A DNA stretch of 64,000 bases from Aliivibrio sp. EL58 (lineage in GTDB: Bacteria; Pseudomonadota; Gammaproteobacteria; Enterobacterales; Vibrionaceae), in the NCBI RefSeq assembly GCF_900312675.1, contig NZ_OMPC01000006.1, positions 62,001-126,000 on the forward strand. The letters run 5' to 3'. The notes beneath the pieces are model-generated. The model worked only from the letters and a program-made list of their open reading frames with translations. It did not search any database and was not told where the DNA came from. The translations under genes and the position numbers were made by a program. This document shows, in pieces, positions 1 through 8,848 of this stretch; within the stretch, counting starts at the first letter, position 1, and every line of letters begins with the position of its first letter.

Positions 1-1992
1 TACCATTTTTATAATATTTCATTACAAGTGATGCCGTGGCTTGAGACCACCATTCGATACACCATGACGCAGGATATGAAATACAGTAGTGCTCCTGAAT
101 TCAGTGGTGATACAGCTCATACTGATAAAGGCATTGATTTTAAAATCCGTTTACTTGAAGAAAGCACTTGGTTACCTGAAACCTCTATTGGTGTTCGTGA
201 TTTTGGCGGCACGGGTCTGTTTGATGGTGAATTTATTGCAGCAACTAAACGTTTTGGTAATCTTGATGTCACGCTAGGGATGGGTTGGGGCTATCTTGGA
301 CAAAGTGGCAATATTACTAATCCATTTTGTAAGGCATCGGATAAATATTGCTCTAGAGAAGCTGGCTATAAAGCTAACGGCGGTAGTGTTGATTTCGAAC
401 GTTGGTTCAAAGGCCCTGCCGCTATCTATGGTGGTTTAGAGTATCAAACGCCTTATCAACCACTGCGTTTAAAAATAGAATACGACGCGAACGATTACAG
501 CCAAGATTATCCAGTTAAAGGTGGCGTTGCTGATATGACTCAACATACGCCTTGGAATGTGGGTGTGTTGTATGGCTTTAGCGATTGGGGTGATTTGAAA
601 CTTAGCTATGAGCGAGGTGATACCTTAACACTTGGTTTTAATCTAACCACCAACTTCAATACTATGCGTGCCATTTGGCGTGATGAACCAATTGCAACTT
701 ACTCAGGTTCAAATACCGAATCAATTGATGGGGTTGATTGGCAACGAGTAAATCAGCAGCTTAATGATAATGCGGGTTATGAAGAGAGTCAAATCTATGC
801 TAACGATGATTCCGTTACTATCGTAGCGACACAAACCAAATATCGTGATGGTGATAAAAGCCATGATCGTGCTGCTCGTATTTTGGCAAATAATGTTCCA
901 GCAACGGTTTCAACTTACCGCATTGTGGAAACCAATCAATCAATGCCAATCTCTGAAACGATTATCGATGCCGAACAATATAAGGAAGTAGCAAACAACG
1001 AATATTTTCACGCTGATATTACCGATGCGAGCCAAACTGATGAGGTAACGTATACCCCTTCTGCTGATGAACTAAAAAGTGATAATTTAGAGCGTTGGGA
1101 TTATTCAATTTCTCCTACATTAGCGCAATCTATTGGTAATGCAGAAGATTTCTATTTATATGCGCTTGGTGTTAATACGGATGCATCAATCTGGCTAACC
1201 GATAAGATTCAATTCTCTGGTGGTTTGTATTTTAATCTTATCGATAACTACGATAAGTTTAATTACATCACGCCACCTGATGGCACGGGTGATTCAGCCC
1301 CTCGTGTTCGTACCATGTTTAGAGCTTATGTGCATGATAATCCAGTACGCTTAAACTCACTGCAACTGACTTGGTTTGAAGAATATGGTTCTGGTTTATA
1401 TAGCCAAGCCTATGCCGGTTATCTAGAAAGTATGTTTGGTGGCGTTGGTTCTGAAGTCATGTATCGCCCATTAAACAGTAATTGGGCTGTTGGTGTGGAT
1501 GCGACTTATATTAAGCAACGCTCACCGGATAGCTGGTTTGGTTTTTACGAACAGGATTTTCAATCTGGCGGTACTGATGGCAGTGATTATACGGTAATTT
1601 CGAGTGGCATGACGGGGTTTGTGACGGGCTATTATGCTCCTCAATGGTCTTTCTTAAAAAGTACCTTATTTAAAGTCGGCGTAGGTCAGTTCTTAGCAGG
1701 CGATAAAGGCACACGTATTGATTTCTCGAAGCAGTTTGATTCGGGGGTTATCGCTGGCGCTTACGCAAGCTTTACCGATTTATCTGCCGAAGAGTTTGGT
1801 GAGGGCAGCTACACCAAGGGCTTTTATATATCTATTCCATTTGACATCATGACGGTGAAGCCAAGTAAGAACCGCGCGATGTTTAACTGGCAGCCACTGA
1901 CACGTGATGGTGGGCAGATGTTGAATAAAGAGCATGAGTTGTATAATTTAACGGATGAAAGATCGCCGTGGTTTACTAGGAAGGGACTTTAG
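1..1992 (+). CDS. YjbH/GfcD-family exopolysaccharide outer-membrane protein, 5' end missing
   Basis: The frame is open from base 1, so the window starts inside the gene; 663 codons plus TAG remain. The product resembles the YjbH/GfcD family (WbfB in vibrio capsule loci), outer-membrane beta-barrel proteins of exopolysaccharide or capsule export operons. Support comes from repeated aromatic, strand-like segments, internal LEYQTP and LKLSYERG elements, and the family-typical ending with NWQPLTRDGGQMLN and LYNLTDERSPW. The signal peptide and any lipobox would lie left of the window. Partner genes (GfcB/C-like) would be expected upstream. The reading frame stops where the intergenic repeat field begins. 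The family call is fairly firm; the exact role (secretion or modification of polysaccharide) is inferred. Confidence 0.8.
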   Translation, partial: YHFYNISLQVMPWLETTIRYTMTQDMKYSSAPEFSGDTAHTDKGIDFKIRLLEESTWLPETSIGVRDFGGTGLFDGEFIAATKRFGNLDVTLGMGWGYLGQSGNITNPFCKASDKYCSREAGYKANGGSVDFERWFKGPAAIYGGLEYQTPYQPLRLKIEYDANDYSQDYPVKGGVADMTQHTPWNVGVLYGFSDWGDLKLSYERGDTLTLGFNLTTNFNTMRAIWRDEPIATYSGSNTESIDGVDWQRVNQQLNDNAGYEESQIYANDDSVTIVATQTKYRDGDKSHDRAARILANNVPATVSTYRIVETNQSMPISETIIDAEQYKEVANNEYFHADITDASQTDEVTYTPSADELKSDNLERWDYSISPTLAQSIGNAEDFYLYALGVNTDASIWLTDKIQFSGGLYFNLIDNYDKFNYITPPDGTGDSAPRVRTMFRAYVHDNPVRLNSLQLTWFEEYGSGLYSQAYAGYLESMFGGVGSEVMYRPLNSNWAVGVDATYIKQRSPDSWFGFYEQDFQSGGTDGSDYTVISSGMTGFVTGYYAPQWSFLKSTLFKVGVGQFLAGDKGTRIDFSKQFDSGVIAGAYASFTDLSAEEFGEGSYTKGFYISIPFDIMTVKPSKNRAMFNWQPLTRDGGQMLNKEHELYNLTDERSPWFTRKGL

Positions 1993-2182
1993 GGGCTAGT
2001 AAAAGCAGGGACTAGGGACAAGTAAGAGCAGAAAGATCAGGGCGCTACGCTTAAGATGGGCTTCGCCCTTGAGACGCTACGCTTGAGAAGAGCAAGAGCT
2101 AAAAGTATATTACTCTTAGTCTTTTGACCTCCTTAAGCAACTTGTTGCGTCTTAAGCGCAGCGCTCTCCAGGCATAGCCGTC
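1993..2182. repeat. Intergenic repeat cluster (module C-like and related units)
   Basis: Short repeated words follow the YjbH stop: GGGACTAGGGAC, then two units with a GCTACGCTT core flanked by CTTAAG/CTTGAG words, then AGAGCAAGAGC. The second half has reverse-oriented units with CTTAAGCGCAGCG. The last unit continues into the TetR gene and encodes its C-terminus. No ORF or promoter was identified. Confidence 0.7.
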
Positions 2183-2839
2183 TTAGCAGCTTGCTGCGAC
2201 TCTGCTTCTATAATGCGCTTCTAACTCTAATATCTGCACTCTGCCCTGTGCTGTTGCCATTGGCCTAACTACATTTAGCATTTGTAGCATGCCTTGATAG
2301 ATAACATTCTCTGTTATTTCGTTATCAGAGAGCAGTGCAGTTTGGTAATTGATCCAACAAGAAGCAACTAGATGCAATGTTTTAGTTAATGCTTGCAGCT
2401 CATCATCTTCAAGCGCGATTACGCCTGAGTTTCTAAACCCTTTCATGATAGACATGAGGTTATCATTCAGTGATTGCTGTGCATTGGTGTATTTGAGTTT
2501 TAACTTCGCATCACGACTCAAAATATCAGGTAAATTAGCGTAGAAAAAACGGTAGTTCCACATCAACTCAAAAATCGAATCTAAATAACTTAGCATGATC
2601 TGCACGCTAGGCATGTTCGATTGATCTTCTTCCGCCATCGGCTTAAAACGTATTTTTAGCTCTTGCGCGTAGTTATCAAAAATCCCATTAATGATCTCTT
2701 CTTTATTTCCGAAGTGGTAATAAAGATTACCAGGACTGATCTCAAGATGCGCAGCGATGTGGTTGGTGGTGATGTTGCGCTCACCGTTTTGGTTGAAGAG
2801 GGTTAAGGCACCGTGAATGATCCGATCTTTTGTTTTCAT
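2183..2839 (-). CDS. TetR/AcrR-family transcriptional regulator
   Basis: A 218-aa product when started at the ATG at 2839, which has GGGAAAGAG immediately upstream; a TTG 18 bases earlier is less likely. The N-terminal ~50 residues form a TetR helix-turn-helix: ILGALTLFNQNG-like helix 1, ITTNHIAAHLEISPGNLYYHF recognition region (NLYYHF is typical), then KEEIINGIF. The remaining all-helical part is a ligand-binding and dimerisation domain with no recognisable ligand signature. The last residues (about RVAASC and the stop) are encoded in a repeat-like GCAGCAAGCTGC segment. The target is unknown; its position beside a polysaccharide gene is suggestive only. Confidence 0.85.
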   Translation of the reverse strand: MKTKDRIIHGALTLFNQNGERNITTNHIAAHLEISPGNLYYHFGNKEEIINGIFDNYAQELKIRFKPMAEEDQSNMPSVQIMLSYLDSIFELMWNYRFFYANLPDILSRDAKLKLKYTNAQQSLNDNLMSIMKGFRNSGVIALEDDELQALTKTLHLVASCWINYQTALLSDNEITENVIYQGMLQMLNVVRPMATAQGRVQILELEAHYRSRVAASC

Positions 2840-2898
2840 TGCTCTTTCCCGCGCCAAATAAATTCTAATATTTCAAAATTGTAACTGAAAAAGTTATA

Positions 2899-2944
2899 TG
2901 AAACTAGGAACTATACGCTGCGCTAACTAGAGACTATAAGATCA
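2899..2944 (+). repeat. Module A repeat, left of the four-helix-bundle gene
   Basis: Contains ACTAGGAACTATA, the core CGCTGCGCTA, then ACTAGAGACTATAAG. It forms an inverted pair with the copy at 3359-3405, bracketing the gene between them. Confidence 0.85.
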
Positions 2945-2956
2945 AAAGCCCACGGT

Positions 2957-3304
2957 TCACTTTTTTCTCTTATCTTTTTGAATGATTGTTGCGATAACTT
3001 TTGCTATTTCTCGTGTTTCTTTAACTAAAAGGAGTGCAGGCTCTTTTGGCACACTTGCTGTTTCAATTGCTATCAATAGCTGCGTAAGTAACTCTCCACA
3101 TGAACCTTTAGCATAATAGTAAAATCGAATCTTCTCCTTAAGTGTCTCTCGTTCCTCTCCCTCTGAGATATTTGAAGGCACAGATAACGAAGAACGTAGT
3201 ATTTGATCTTTTAAGGCAAAATTTCTATTCCCTTCAAATAACTCAATTACATCACAAGCCAATCGAGCAGAACGCTGCCATACTTTTAATTTTTCAAATA
3301 ACAC
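2957..3304 (-). CDS. Four-helix-bundle protein (S23 / 23S rRNA intervening-sequence family)
   Basis: A 115-aa product. The GTG start at 3304 is preceded by AAAGGAG at good spacing, which fixes the start. The sequence has the family pattern: FEKLKVWQRSARLACDVIE near the N-terminus, LRSSLSVPSNISEGE around residue 40, FYYYAKGSCGELLTQL around residue 65, and a basic tail ending KDKRKK. These small all-helical proteins are named for ORFs in 23S rRNA intervening sequences but are common as stand-alone genes; their function is not established. It sits between inverted copies of repeat module A, with a strand and spacing that suggest a self-contained unit. Confidence 0.85.
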   Translation of the reverse strand: MLFEKLKVWQRSARLACDVIELFEGNRNFALKDQILRSSLSVPSNISEGEERETLKEKIRFYYYAKGSCGELLTQLLIAIETASVPKEPALLLVKETREIAKVIATIIQKDKRKK

Positions 3305-3358
3305 ACTTTTACTCCTTTCATATTATGTAAGTAAATAAACCTCATCTATATACATACC

Positions 3359-3405
3359 TGCTCTTATAGCCTCTAGCTAGCGCAGCGTATAGTTTCTAGT
3401 TTCCA
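3359..3405 (-). repeat. Module A repeat overlapping the 3' end of the MBL-fold gene
   Basis: Reverse-oriented copy (CTCTTATAGCCTCTAGC, then GCGCAGCG, then TATAGTTTCTAG). Read on the minus strand it encodes the last residues of the upstream enzyme (RNYTLR) and its TAG stop. Confidence 0.85.
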
Positions 3406-4855
3406 AAGCCCTCTCAAACTCCTCGCGTACGCTGTCCTCACCATGCACAACAACCACCTCTTTCCTCCCCTCTTCAATCCCATCAACAAACTTAATTAAA
3501 TCAGCTTGATCGGCATGAGCTGAATACCCTGACATGGTATGAATTTGAGCATTTACATCTACTGGTTGATTATCAATCCATACGGTTGATTTTTTGTTTT
3601 GCAGATCTCGGCCTAATGTGCCGTGAGCTTGGTAGCCGGCTAGGATGATATCGGTGCGTTTGTCTGGTAATAAGCCTTCTAGGTAATTCATTACTCGGCC
3701 TCCGGCGCACATGCCGCTGGCAGCAACTATGATGCAGGGCTCGGCGGTGCTTTTTAAGCGATTGACGATTTGCATGTGCTCTTTGTGGCTTTCGATAGTA
3801 ATGCACTGTTCAAAGTTAAGTGGATGGCGTTGATTGTTTAGCTTGGTTTTGGCTTCTTTGCTCCACAGTTTTTTAAAGCGGCGATATTGCTTGGTGACTT
3901 TGTTGGCTAATGGGGAATCTAAAATAATAGGAATTTTTGAGTCTATTTTTTGATGGTGGATTAAATGCTCGATATCAAACAGCAGCTCTTGGGTTCTGCC
4001 GACTGAGAATGCAGGAATAATGATTACGCCACCATCTTGTAATGAACGGTCTATGATTTGTTGTAGGCGTTTTGCCCTGGTTTCTACGCTGTCGTGAAGC
4101 TTGTTGCCATAAGTGCTTTCTATTACTAATAAGTCTGCACGTTTGGGTGGAATTGGATCGGGTAATAATGGCGTATTTGATGGGCCTAAATCGCCTGAGA
4201 ACACGACGATTTCATTGTTGGGCAGTTTGATTTCGACATAGGCAGAGCCGAGGATATGGCCGGCGGGTTGGTATCTTAAGAGCAGGTGCGAGGGACTAGT
4301 TTTTAGGGGCGAGGAAGAGAAGAAAGAATGAGAGCGAGAAGATTTAGAGCAAGATCTTGCGCCCGATGATTTAACGGTAGAGGAAAGTGGGATTCGATGC
4401 CATTGGTTGTAGGGAATGGGTTTTATCTGTTTTCTTATTAACTCTAATACTCTTTCTCTTTGGCCTTTATTTAGGCCGAGTTGTAATTTTAAGCCGTCAT
4501 CTAGCATTAATGGGACTAACTCTGCTGTGGCAGGAGTGCAGTATATGGGTTGCTTAAAACCTTTTGCTAATAACCAAGGCAAGCGACCAATATGATCTAT
4601 GTGGGTATGGGTGAGAATTAGTGCTTTTAGGTGTGAGATGGGAAATTCGATATCGAGTTTTTTGTCATTGCCGTGTTTATCTTTCGCATCTTTGCCTTGG
4701 AATAGCCCACAGTCGATTAATATGCCATGGTTGTTGCCGTTATTATTAATGTTGAGTTCATGGCAAGAGCTGGTGACGCCGAGTTTTCCGCCGTGGTGTT
4801 TTAGGTTTATTTCAAAGTTTGTTGTTTCGGTTGAGTTTTTTGGGGGTGTTGGCAT
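3377..4855 (-). CDS. Metallo-beta-lactamase-fold, beta-CASP RNA-processing-type hydrolase
   Basis: A 492-aa protein of the CPSF/YSH1-like MBL family. The metal-binding HTHIDHIGR (HxHxDH) lies near residue 85. AGHILGSAYVE with GDLGP follows after residue 195. A beta-CASP part has IIPAFSVGRTQELL, ILDSPLA and VAASGMCAGGR. A late AHADQADL histidine motif and a Zn-dependent RNA-specificity C-terminus follow. The likely activity is RNA endo/exonuclease or a related hydrolase; the substrate is unknown. The ATG at 4855 has AAGGA seven bases upstream. Two oddities: about residues 160-193 are a Ser/Arg/Lys-rich insert whose DNA resembles the intergenic repeats, and the C-terminal RNYTLR plus stop come from module A. 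Confidence 0.85.
   Translation of the reverse strand: MPTPPKNSTETTNFEINLKHHGGKLGVTSSCHELNINNNGNNHGILIDCGLFQGKDAKDKHGNDKKLDIEFPISHLKALILTHTHIDHIGRLPWLLAKGFKQPIYCTPATAELVPLMLDDGLKLQLGLNKGQRERVLELIRKQIKPIPYNQWHRIPLSSTVKSSGARSCSKSSRSHSFFSSSPLKTSPSHLLLRYQPAGHILGSAYVEIKLPNNEIVVFSGDLGPSNTPLLPDPIPPKRADLLVIESTYGNKLHDSVETRAKRLQQIIDRSLQDGGVIIIPAFSVGRTQELLFDIEHLIHHQKIDSKIPIILDSPLANKVTKQYRRFKKLWSKEAKTKLNNQRHPLNFEQCITIESHKEHMQIVNRLKSTAEPCIIVAASGMCAGGRVMNYLEGLLPDKRTDIILAGYQAHGTLGRDLQNKKSTVWIDNQPVDVNAQIHTMSGYSAHADQADLIKFVDGIEEGRKEVVVVHGEDSVREEFERALETRNYTLR
4262..4375. repeat. Degenerate module C-like sequence inside the MBL-fold gene
   Basis: TAAGAGCAGGTGCGAGGGACTA, then GGGGCGAGGAAGAG and GAGAGCGAGAAG, match the vocabulary of module C (TAAGAGCAGGGACGAG, GAGGAAGAG). 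The reading frame stays open and encodes a low-complexity Ser-rich segment between two conserved motifs. Confidence 0.55.
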
Positions 4856-5350
4856 GAGTAGTCCTTTTTTAGAATTCAGGGTTCAGATCGGTCGCAAGCT
4901 CCCTTGCAGGATTCAGAGGTGAGCGTTGTTATTACAGCATCAAAGAATATTCTCCCCCTTTATCGCTGTATGTATGAAAGTGATCAAATCAATACAAGGG
5001 GGAGTTAGAGGGGGTTGCAATCTTCATTTCTAAATATTCCCTCAACAATAGAAGAAAAAGAAAACATTCAAATAAAGAACTGAAGTAATTGCGAGTATAT
5101 TCAAAGTTATCCATTAGCAACCCCTCCTAACCTCCCCTTCTATTAACATCACCAATCCCAATGATTTATCACCCAAGGGGAGGAACTATTCTTTGTCGTT
5201 GTAGCTTCAGCGATCACCTCTGAACTCTGCAAGCGAAGCGATCTGAATTCTGCTCTTTCGCCCTTCCTGAAACCTCGATTTTTACTCTTTCTCCCCCCTA
5301 GAGCAAAGCGTCCTCGATTCTCGTCCCTGCTTTTCCTCGCCTTTCTTCTC
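4856..5350. repeat. Large repeat cluster: modules D, E, E', D and C
   Basis: This non-coding gap holds: module D (GTTCAGATCGGTCGCAAGC, CCCTTGCAGGATTCAGAGG); module E arms TTCTCCCCCTTTATCGCTGT and ACAAGGGGGAGTTAGAGGG; a second, related pair (AACCCCTCCTAACCTCCCC and CAAGGGGAGGAACTATTC); another D (CTCTGAACTCTGCAAGCGAAGCGATCTG is split across its core); and module C (CTAGAGCAAAGCGTCCTCG). The paired arms could fold into long hairpins. No ORF was found; an hldD promoter probably lies in the last ~60 bases. Confidence 0.75.
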
Positions 5351-5393
5351 TGCTACAATCGAATCAATTATCTAAATAAATCGTGGTATCAAA

Positions 5394-6335
5394 ATGATCA
5401 TTGTAACTGGCGGCGCTGGCATGATTGGCAGCAACATTGTTAAGTCTTTAAACGACAACGGCTTTAACAATATCTTAGTGGTTGATAACCTAAAAGATGG
5501 CAAGAAATTCAAGAACCTAGTTGATCTTGATATCACTGATTACATGGATAAAGAAGACTTCATTACGCAAATTATGGCGGGTGATGACTTTGGTACAATT
5601 GATGCTATTTTCCACGAAGGTGCGTGCTCTGCTACCACTGAGTGGGATGGTAAATACATCATGATGAACAACTATGAATACTCTAAAGAAGTGCTTCATT
5701 TTTGTATCGAGCGTGAAATTCCATTCTTATACGCTTCATCTGCTGCAACGTACGGTGATACTGATACTTTCGTTGAAGAGCGTGAGTATGAAGGTGCATT
5801 AAACGTGTACGGTTATTCTAAACAGCAGTTTGATAACTACGTGCGTCGCCTATGGGCTGATGCTGAAGCACACGGTGAAACCGTTTCTCAAATTACTGGT
5901 TTCCGTTACTTCAATGTGTATGGTCCTCGTGAGCAGCATAAAGGCTCGATGGCTTCTGTTGCTTTTCATTTAAATAACCAAATGAACTCAGGTGAAGATC
6001 CTAAACTGTTTGAGCGCAGTGATGAGTTTAAACGTGATTTCGTTTATGTTGGTGATGTAGCTGCGGTTAACCTTTGGTTCTTAGAAAATGGCGTATCAGG
6101 TATTTATAACTGTGGTACTGGCCGTGCTGAACCGTTCCGCGCTGTTGCTGATGCTGTGATTAAACATCATGGTAAAGGCGAAGTTCAAAGCATCCCTTTT
6201 CCTGAGCATTTAAAAGGCGCATATCAGGAGTTTACCCAAGCGGATTTAACGAAGCTTCGCGCTGCAGGTTGTGATGTTGAGTTTAAGTCGGTTGCTGATG
6301 GTGTTGCTGAGTATATGGCGATTATTAATAAATAA
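5394..6335 (+). CDS. hldD: ADP-L-glycero-D-manno-heptose 6-epimerase
   Basis: The 313-aa product is the size of HldD (RfaD). It is an extended short-chain dehydrogenase: the NADP-binding [11 protein letters not shown] is at the N-terminus, the family [14 protein letters not shown] near residue 75, the catalytic YGYSKQQFD (YxxxK) near residue 140, and [19 protein letters not shown] afterwards. It converts ADP-D,D-heptose to ADP-L,D-heptose, the cytoplasmic donor for the LPS inner core. It is followed by the heptosyltransferase gene waaF, separated by a repeat pair. A TACAAT hexamer at about 5353 could be a -10 element; no convincing -35 was seen. Confidence 0.97.
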   Translation: MIIVTGGAGMIGSNIVKSLNDNGFNNILVVDNLKDGKKFKNLVDLDITDYMDKEDFITQIMAGDDFGTIDAIFHEGACSATTEWDGKYIMMNNYEYSKEVLHFCIEREIPFLYASSAATYGDTDTFVEEREYEGALNVYGYSKQQFDNYVRRLWADAEAHGETVSQITGFRYFNVYGPREQHKGSMASVAFHLNNQMNSGEDPKLFERSDEFKRDFVYVGDVAAVNLWFLENGVSGIYNCGTGRAEPFRAVADAVIKHHGKGEVQSIPFPEHLKGAYQEFTQADLTKLRAAGCDVEFKSVADGVAEYMAIINK

Positions 6336-6455
6336 GGCTGGAGCAGAGTTCAGATCGCTTCGCTTGCAGAATTCAGATATTATTGCTGTGATTAATTAAC
6401 TCACAACATACTCCTCTGAACCCTTTAAGGGAGCCTGCGACCGATCTGAATTATT
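6336..6455. repeat. Module D inverted pair between hldD and waaF
   Basis: One copy reads GAGTTCAGATCGCTTCGC then TTGCAGAATTCAGAT; the opposing copy has CCTCTGAACC, the hairpin variant GGGAGCCTGCGACCGATCTG and AATT. It lies between hldD and waaF. Confidence 0.75.
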
Positions 6456-6470
6456 GATCATTGGTATTAC

Positions 6471-7493
6471 ATGAAAATTTTAATTATTGGCCCTTCATGG
6501 GTTGGTGATATGGTGATGTCTCAATCACTATATATCACGCTTAAACAACAACATCCTGAGGCGATTATTGATGTGATGGCTCCTGCATGGTGTAAGCCTA
6601 TTCTAGAGCGCATGCCTGAAGTTAATCAAGCGATTGAAATGCCGCTTGGTCATGGTGATATTGATCTACTTGGTCGCCGTCGCTTAGGAAAGCAACTTAA
6701 AACCAATAATTATACTCATGCGTATATCTGCCCAAACTCTGCAAAATCGGCACTGATCCCTTGGTTTGCAGATATTCCAAAACGTATCGGTTGGAAAGGC
6801 GAGATGCGTTATGGCCTATTAAACGATTTACGTCCAAACAAGAAATCATTTCAATATATGGTTGAACGCTATGTCGCATTGGCTCACCCAAGAGCTGAGA
6901 TGATTGATTCAAACTCGTTAGGTGGGCTGGAAAATCTGCCACGCCCTAAACTTGCTATTGATACTGATGTTCAACAAGCAACTCTTACAAAGTTTTCTCT
7001 ATCTATGGAAAAACCTGTACTTGGCTTATGTCCTGGGGCTGAGTTTGGTCCAGCAAAACAGTGGCCTGTTGAGCATTATGCAACGGTTGCTAATGAAATG
7101 ATTAATCAAGGCCATCAAGTATGGTTATTTGGTTCTGCTAAAGATAAAGAAACCACAGAAACTATTAAATCCTTAGTTGAGTTAGACAATCAAACATCTG
7201 TATTTAATCTTGCGGGTGATACAAGTCTAATTGAAGCGGTTGATCTGCTTGCAGCTTGTAAAACGGTTGTGAGTAATGACTCTGGTTTAATGCACGTTGC
7301 TGCAGCCGTTGGTTGCCATGTAGTTGGTGTATATGGTTCAACCTCACCAAAATACACACCGCCATTGGCTGAAAAAGTCGATATTGTGTGTACCGATATT
7401 GAATGTCGTCCCTGCTTTCAGCGCGAATGCCCTCTTGGGCATTTGAAGTGTTTGAAACAATTGAAACCCATAAAAATTCTTAATATTTTGTAG
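6471..7493 (+). CDS. waaF: ADP-heptose:LPS heptosyltransferase II
   Basis: A 340-aa GT9 enzyme that adds the second L,D-heptose to the LPS inner core at the cytoplasmic face of the inner membrane. The N-terminal ILIIGPSWVGDMVMSQSLY is characteristic of WaaF, as are DLRPNKKSFQYMVERY around residue 125 and the donor-binding C-terminal region (LCPGAEFGPAKQWP; VSNDSGLMHVAAAVG; YGSTSPKYTPP). It ends with a Cys-rich ECRPCFQRECPLGHLKC segment also usual in the family. The stop overlaps a possible GTG start of the next gene, suggesting one operon. Confidence 0.95.
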   Translation: MKILIIGPSWVGDMVMSQSLYITLKQQHPEAIIDVMAPAWCKPILERMPEVNQAIEMPLGHGDIDLLGRRRLGKQLKTNNYTHAYICPNSAKSALIPWFADIPKRIGWKGEMRYGLLNDLRPNKKSFQYMVERYVALAHPRAEMIDSNSLGGLENLPRPKLAIDTDVQQATLTKFSLSMEKPVLGLCPGAEFGPAKQWPVEHYATVANEMINQGHQVWLFGSAKDKETTETIKSLVELDNQTSVFNLAGDTSLIEAVDLLAACKTVVSNDSGLMHVAAAVGCHVVGVYGSTSPKYTPPLAEKVDIVCTDIECRPCFQRECPLGHLKCLKQLKPIKILNIL

Positions 7494-8842
7494 TGAATTA
7501 TATGTTTATATTAAAAAATATGTTTGAGTCAAAAACCTACAGTAACATAATGCTTTTATCAGTTTTTATGTATACTTTTTCCGTTGTTCCATTTCCAACG
7601 ATAAGTGATATATTTAGAGCTGTATTTATAATCGGTTCTTTAGGGATATTTTATTTCCATAGAGATAGAATTTACAAAGAACCAATGGTCATACTTTTAT
7701 TTCTAATCATATTAGTTCAAGTGCTAAGTTGGTTGAATAGCTTAATATATATACCTGAACTTTCTAATTCATCACCCAAAATAGACAGATTAGGTAAATT
7801 ATTTCTATTTATATTTATGGCCTACTGGTTAAAAGGGTCAATTAAGAATGTTTATATACTATGGGGATGCTATATTATAGGATTTTTAATGGGCTGTATT
7901 GTTCACTCTGACTTTATAAAAGAATTTAGTTCTGGGCTGCAAGGAAACCGGATTGATTTCAACATTAAAAACGCTCAATATACGTCAATGTTTTCAGGAT
8001 TAAGTTTTATATTTTGTTTTTTCCATTTAATATTACTTTCATTTACGAAAAATTTAGCTAGTAATATAAAAATAAGAATCATTGGTTCGATAACTCTATT
8101 TATTTTAAGTGTTTTATTTTTTACCATGATTGTAATAAGCCAATCTCGCATGGTATGGCTCGCAATTTTAATAACTATTACTCTTCTTCCTCTTCTATTT
8201 TCCATTTGCAGTGAAAAAATAAAATTAAAACATACCCTATTTGGGTATGTAGTAATATTCATTCTTATGTTTTTTATAATAAAAGAGATTGCACCTATGA
8301 TTGAAAAACGTAGTGGCCAAGGTGATATGCAGTCTATCTATAAAATAATTGATCTTGATACTGATAATATCCCTATGAGTAGTGTGGGAATTCGACTCAA
8401 CTCCTGGATTGAATCAATACCTTGGTTCAACTCGCATCCAATCCTTGGTTTGGATTCTAACACCCCAGGATTAATAATTTCACAGTCAAAGCTATTCAGT
8501 GAACGCATTAATGAAAATTACGGTATAATCAAGGGACTACGCCACCTTCATAATTTCCATATTGAAATGCTTGTATCATATGGCATTATAGGATTATTAC
8601 TAATTTATGCCCTTTATATAAATTTACCTCGTTCATTATTATCTATAAGAGAGCAACTACCAAATGCTAACTTATGGATATTCTTATCTCTTTGTTGCAT
8701 AACCTATTGGTTAACAATAAATGCATTTGAATCATTTAACTCTAGAAATTATGGCGTTTACTCACATAATGTTTTCTTTGCTGGCCTTTATACTTTTTAT
8801 CTGGCGATAAAACTCGATTTAAAAGATAAGAGTGTGGAGTAA
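7493..8842 (+). CDS. O-antigen ligase-like polytopic membrane protein (WaaL/Wzy family)
   Basis: A ~449-aa protein, or 446 from the ATG at 7502; the GTG at 7493 overlaps the waaF TAG, and neither start has a strong ribosome site. It has about ten hydrophobic segments and a large loop before the last membrane segments, with RLNSWIESIPWFNSHPILG and HNFHIEMLVSYGIIGLL. This HNxxxE/L-type motif after an arginine-containing loop is the pattern of the O-antigen ligase superfamily. The likely role is periplasmic transfer of O-antigen from undecaprenyl diphosphate to lipid A-core. A Wzy polymerase cannot be excluded, but the inner-core context favours ligase. Base composition is markedly AT-rich compared with waaF. 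Confidence 0.8.
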   Translation: MNYMFILKNMFESKTYSNIMLLSVFMYTFSVVPFPTISDIFRAVFIIGSLGIFYFHRDRIYKEPMVILLFLIILVQVLSWLNSLIYIPELSNSSPKIDRLGKLFLFIFMAYWLKGSIKNVYILWGCYIIGFLMGCIVHSDFIKEFSSGLQGNRIDFNIKNAQYTSMFSGLSFIFCFFHLILLSFTKNLASNIKIRIIGSITLFILSVLFFTMIVISQSRMVWLAILITITLLPLLFSICSEKIKLKHTLFGYVVIFILMFFIIKEIAPMIEKRSGQGDMQSIYKIIDLDTDNIPMSSVGIRLNSWIESIPWFNSHPILGLDSNTPGLIISQSKLFSERINENYGIIKGLRHLHNFHIEMLVSYGIIGLLLIYALYINLPRSLLSIREQLPNANLWIFLSLCCITYWLTINAFESFNSRNYGVYSHNVFFAGLYTFYLAIKLDLKDKSVE

Positions 8843-8848
8843 TTTATT

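Noticed and set aside
4599-4922. 107-aa plus-strand ORF
   Set aside because: Antisense to the well-supported MBL-fold gene and ends in repeat sequence.
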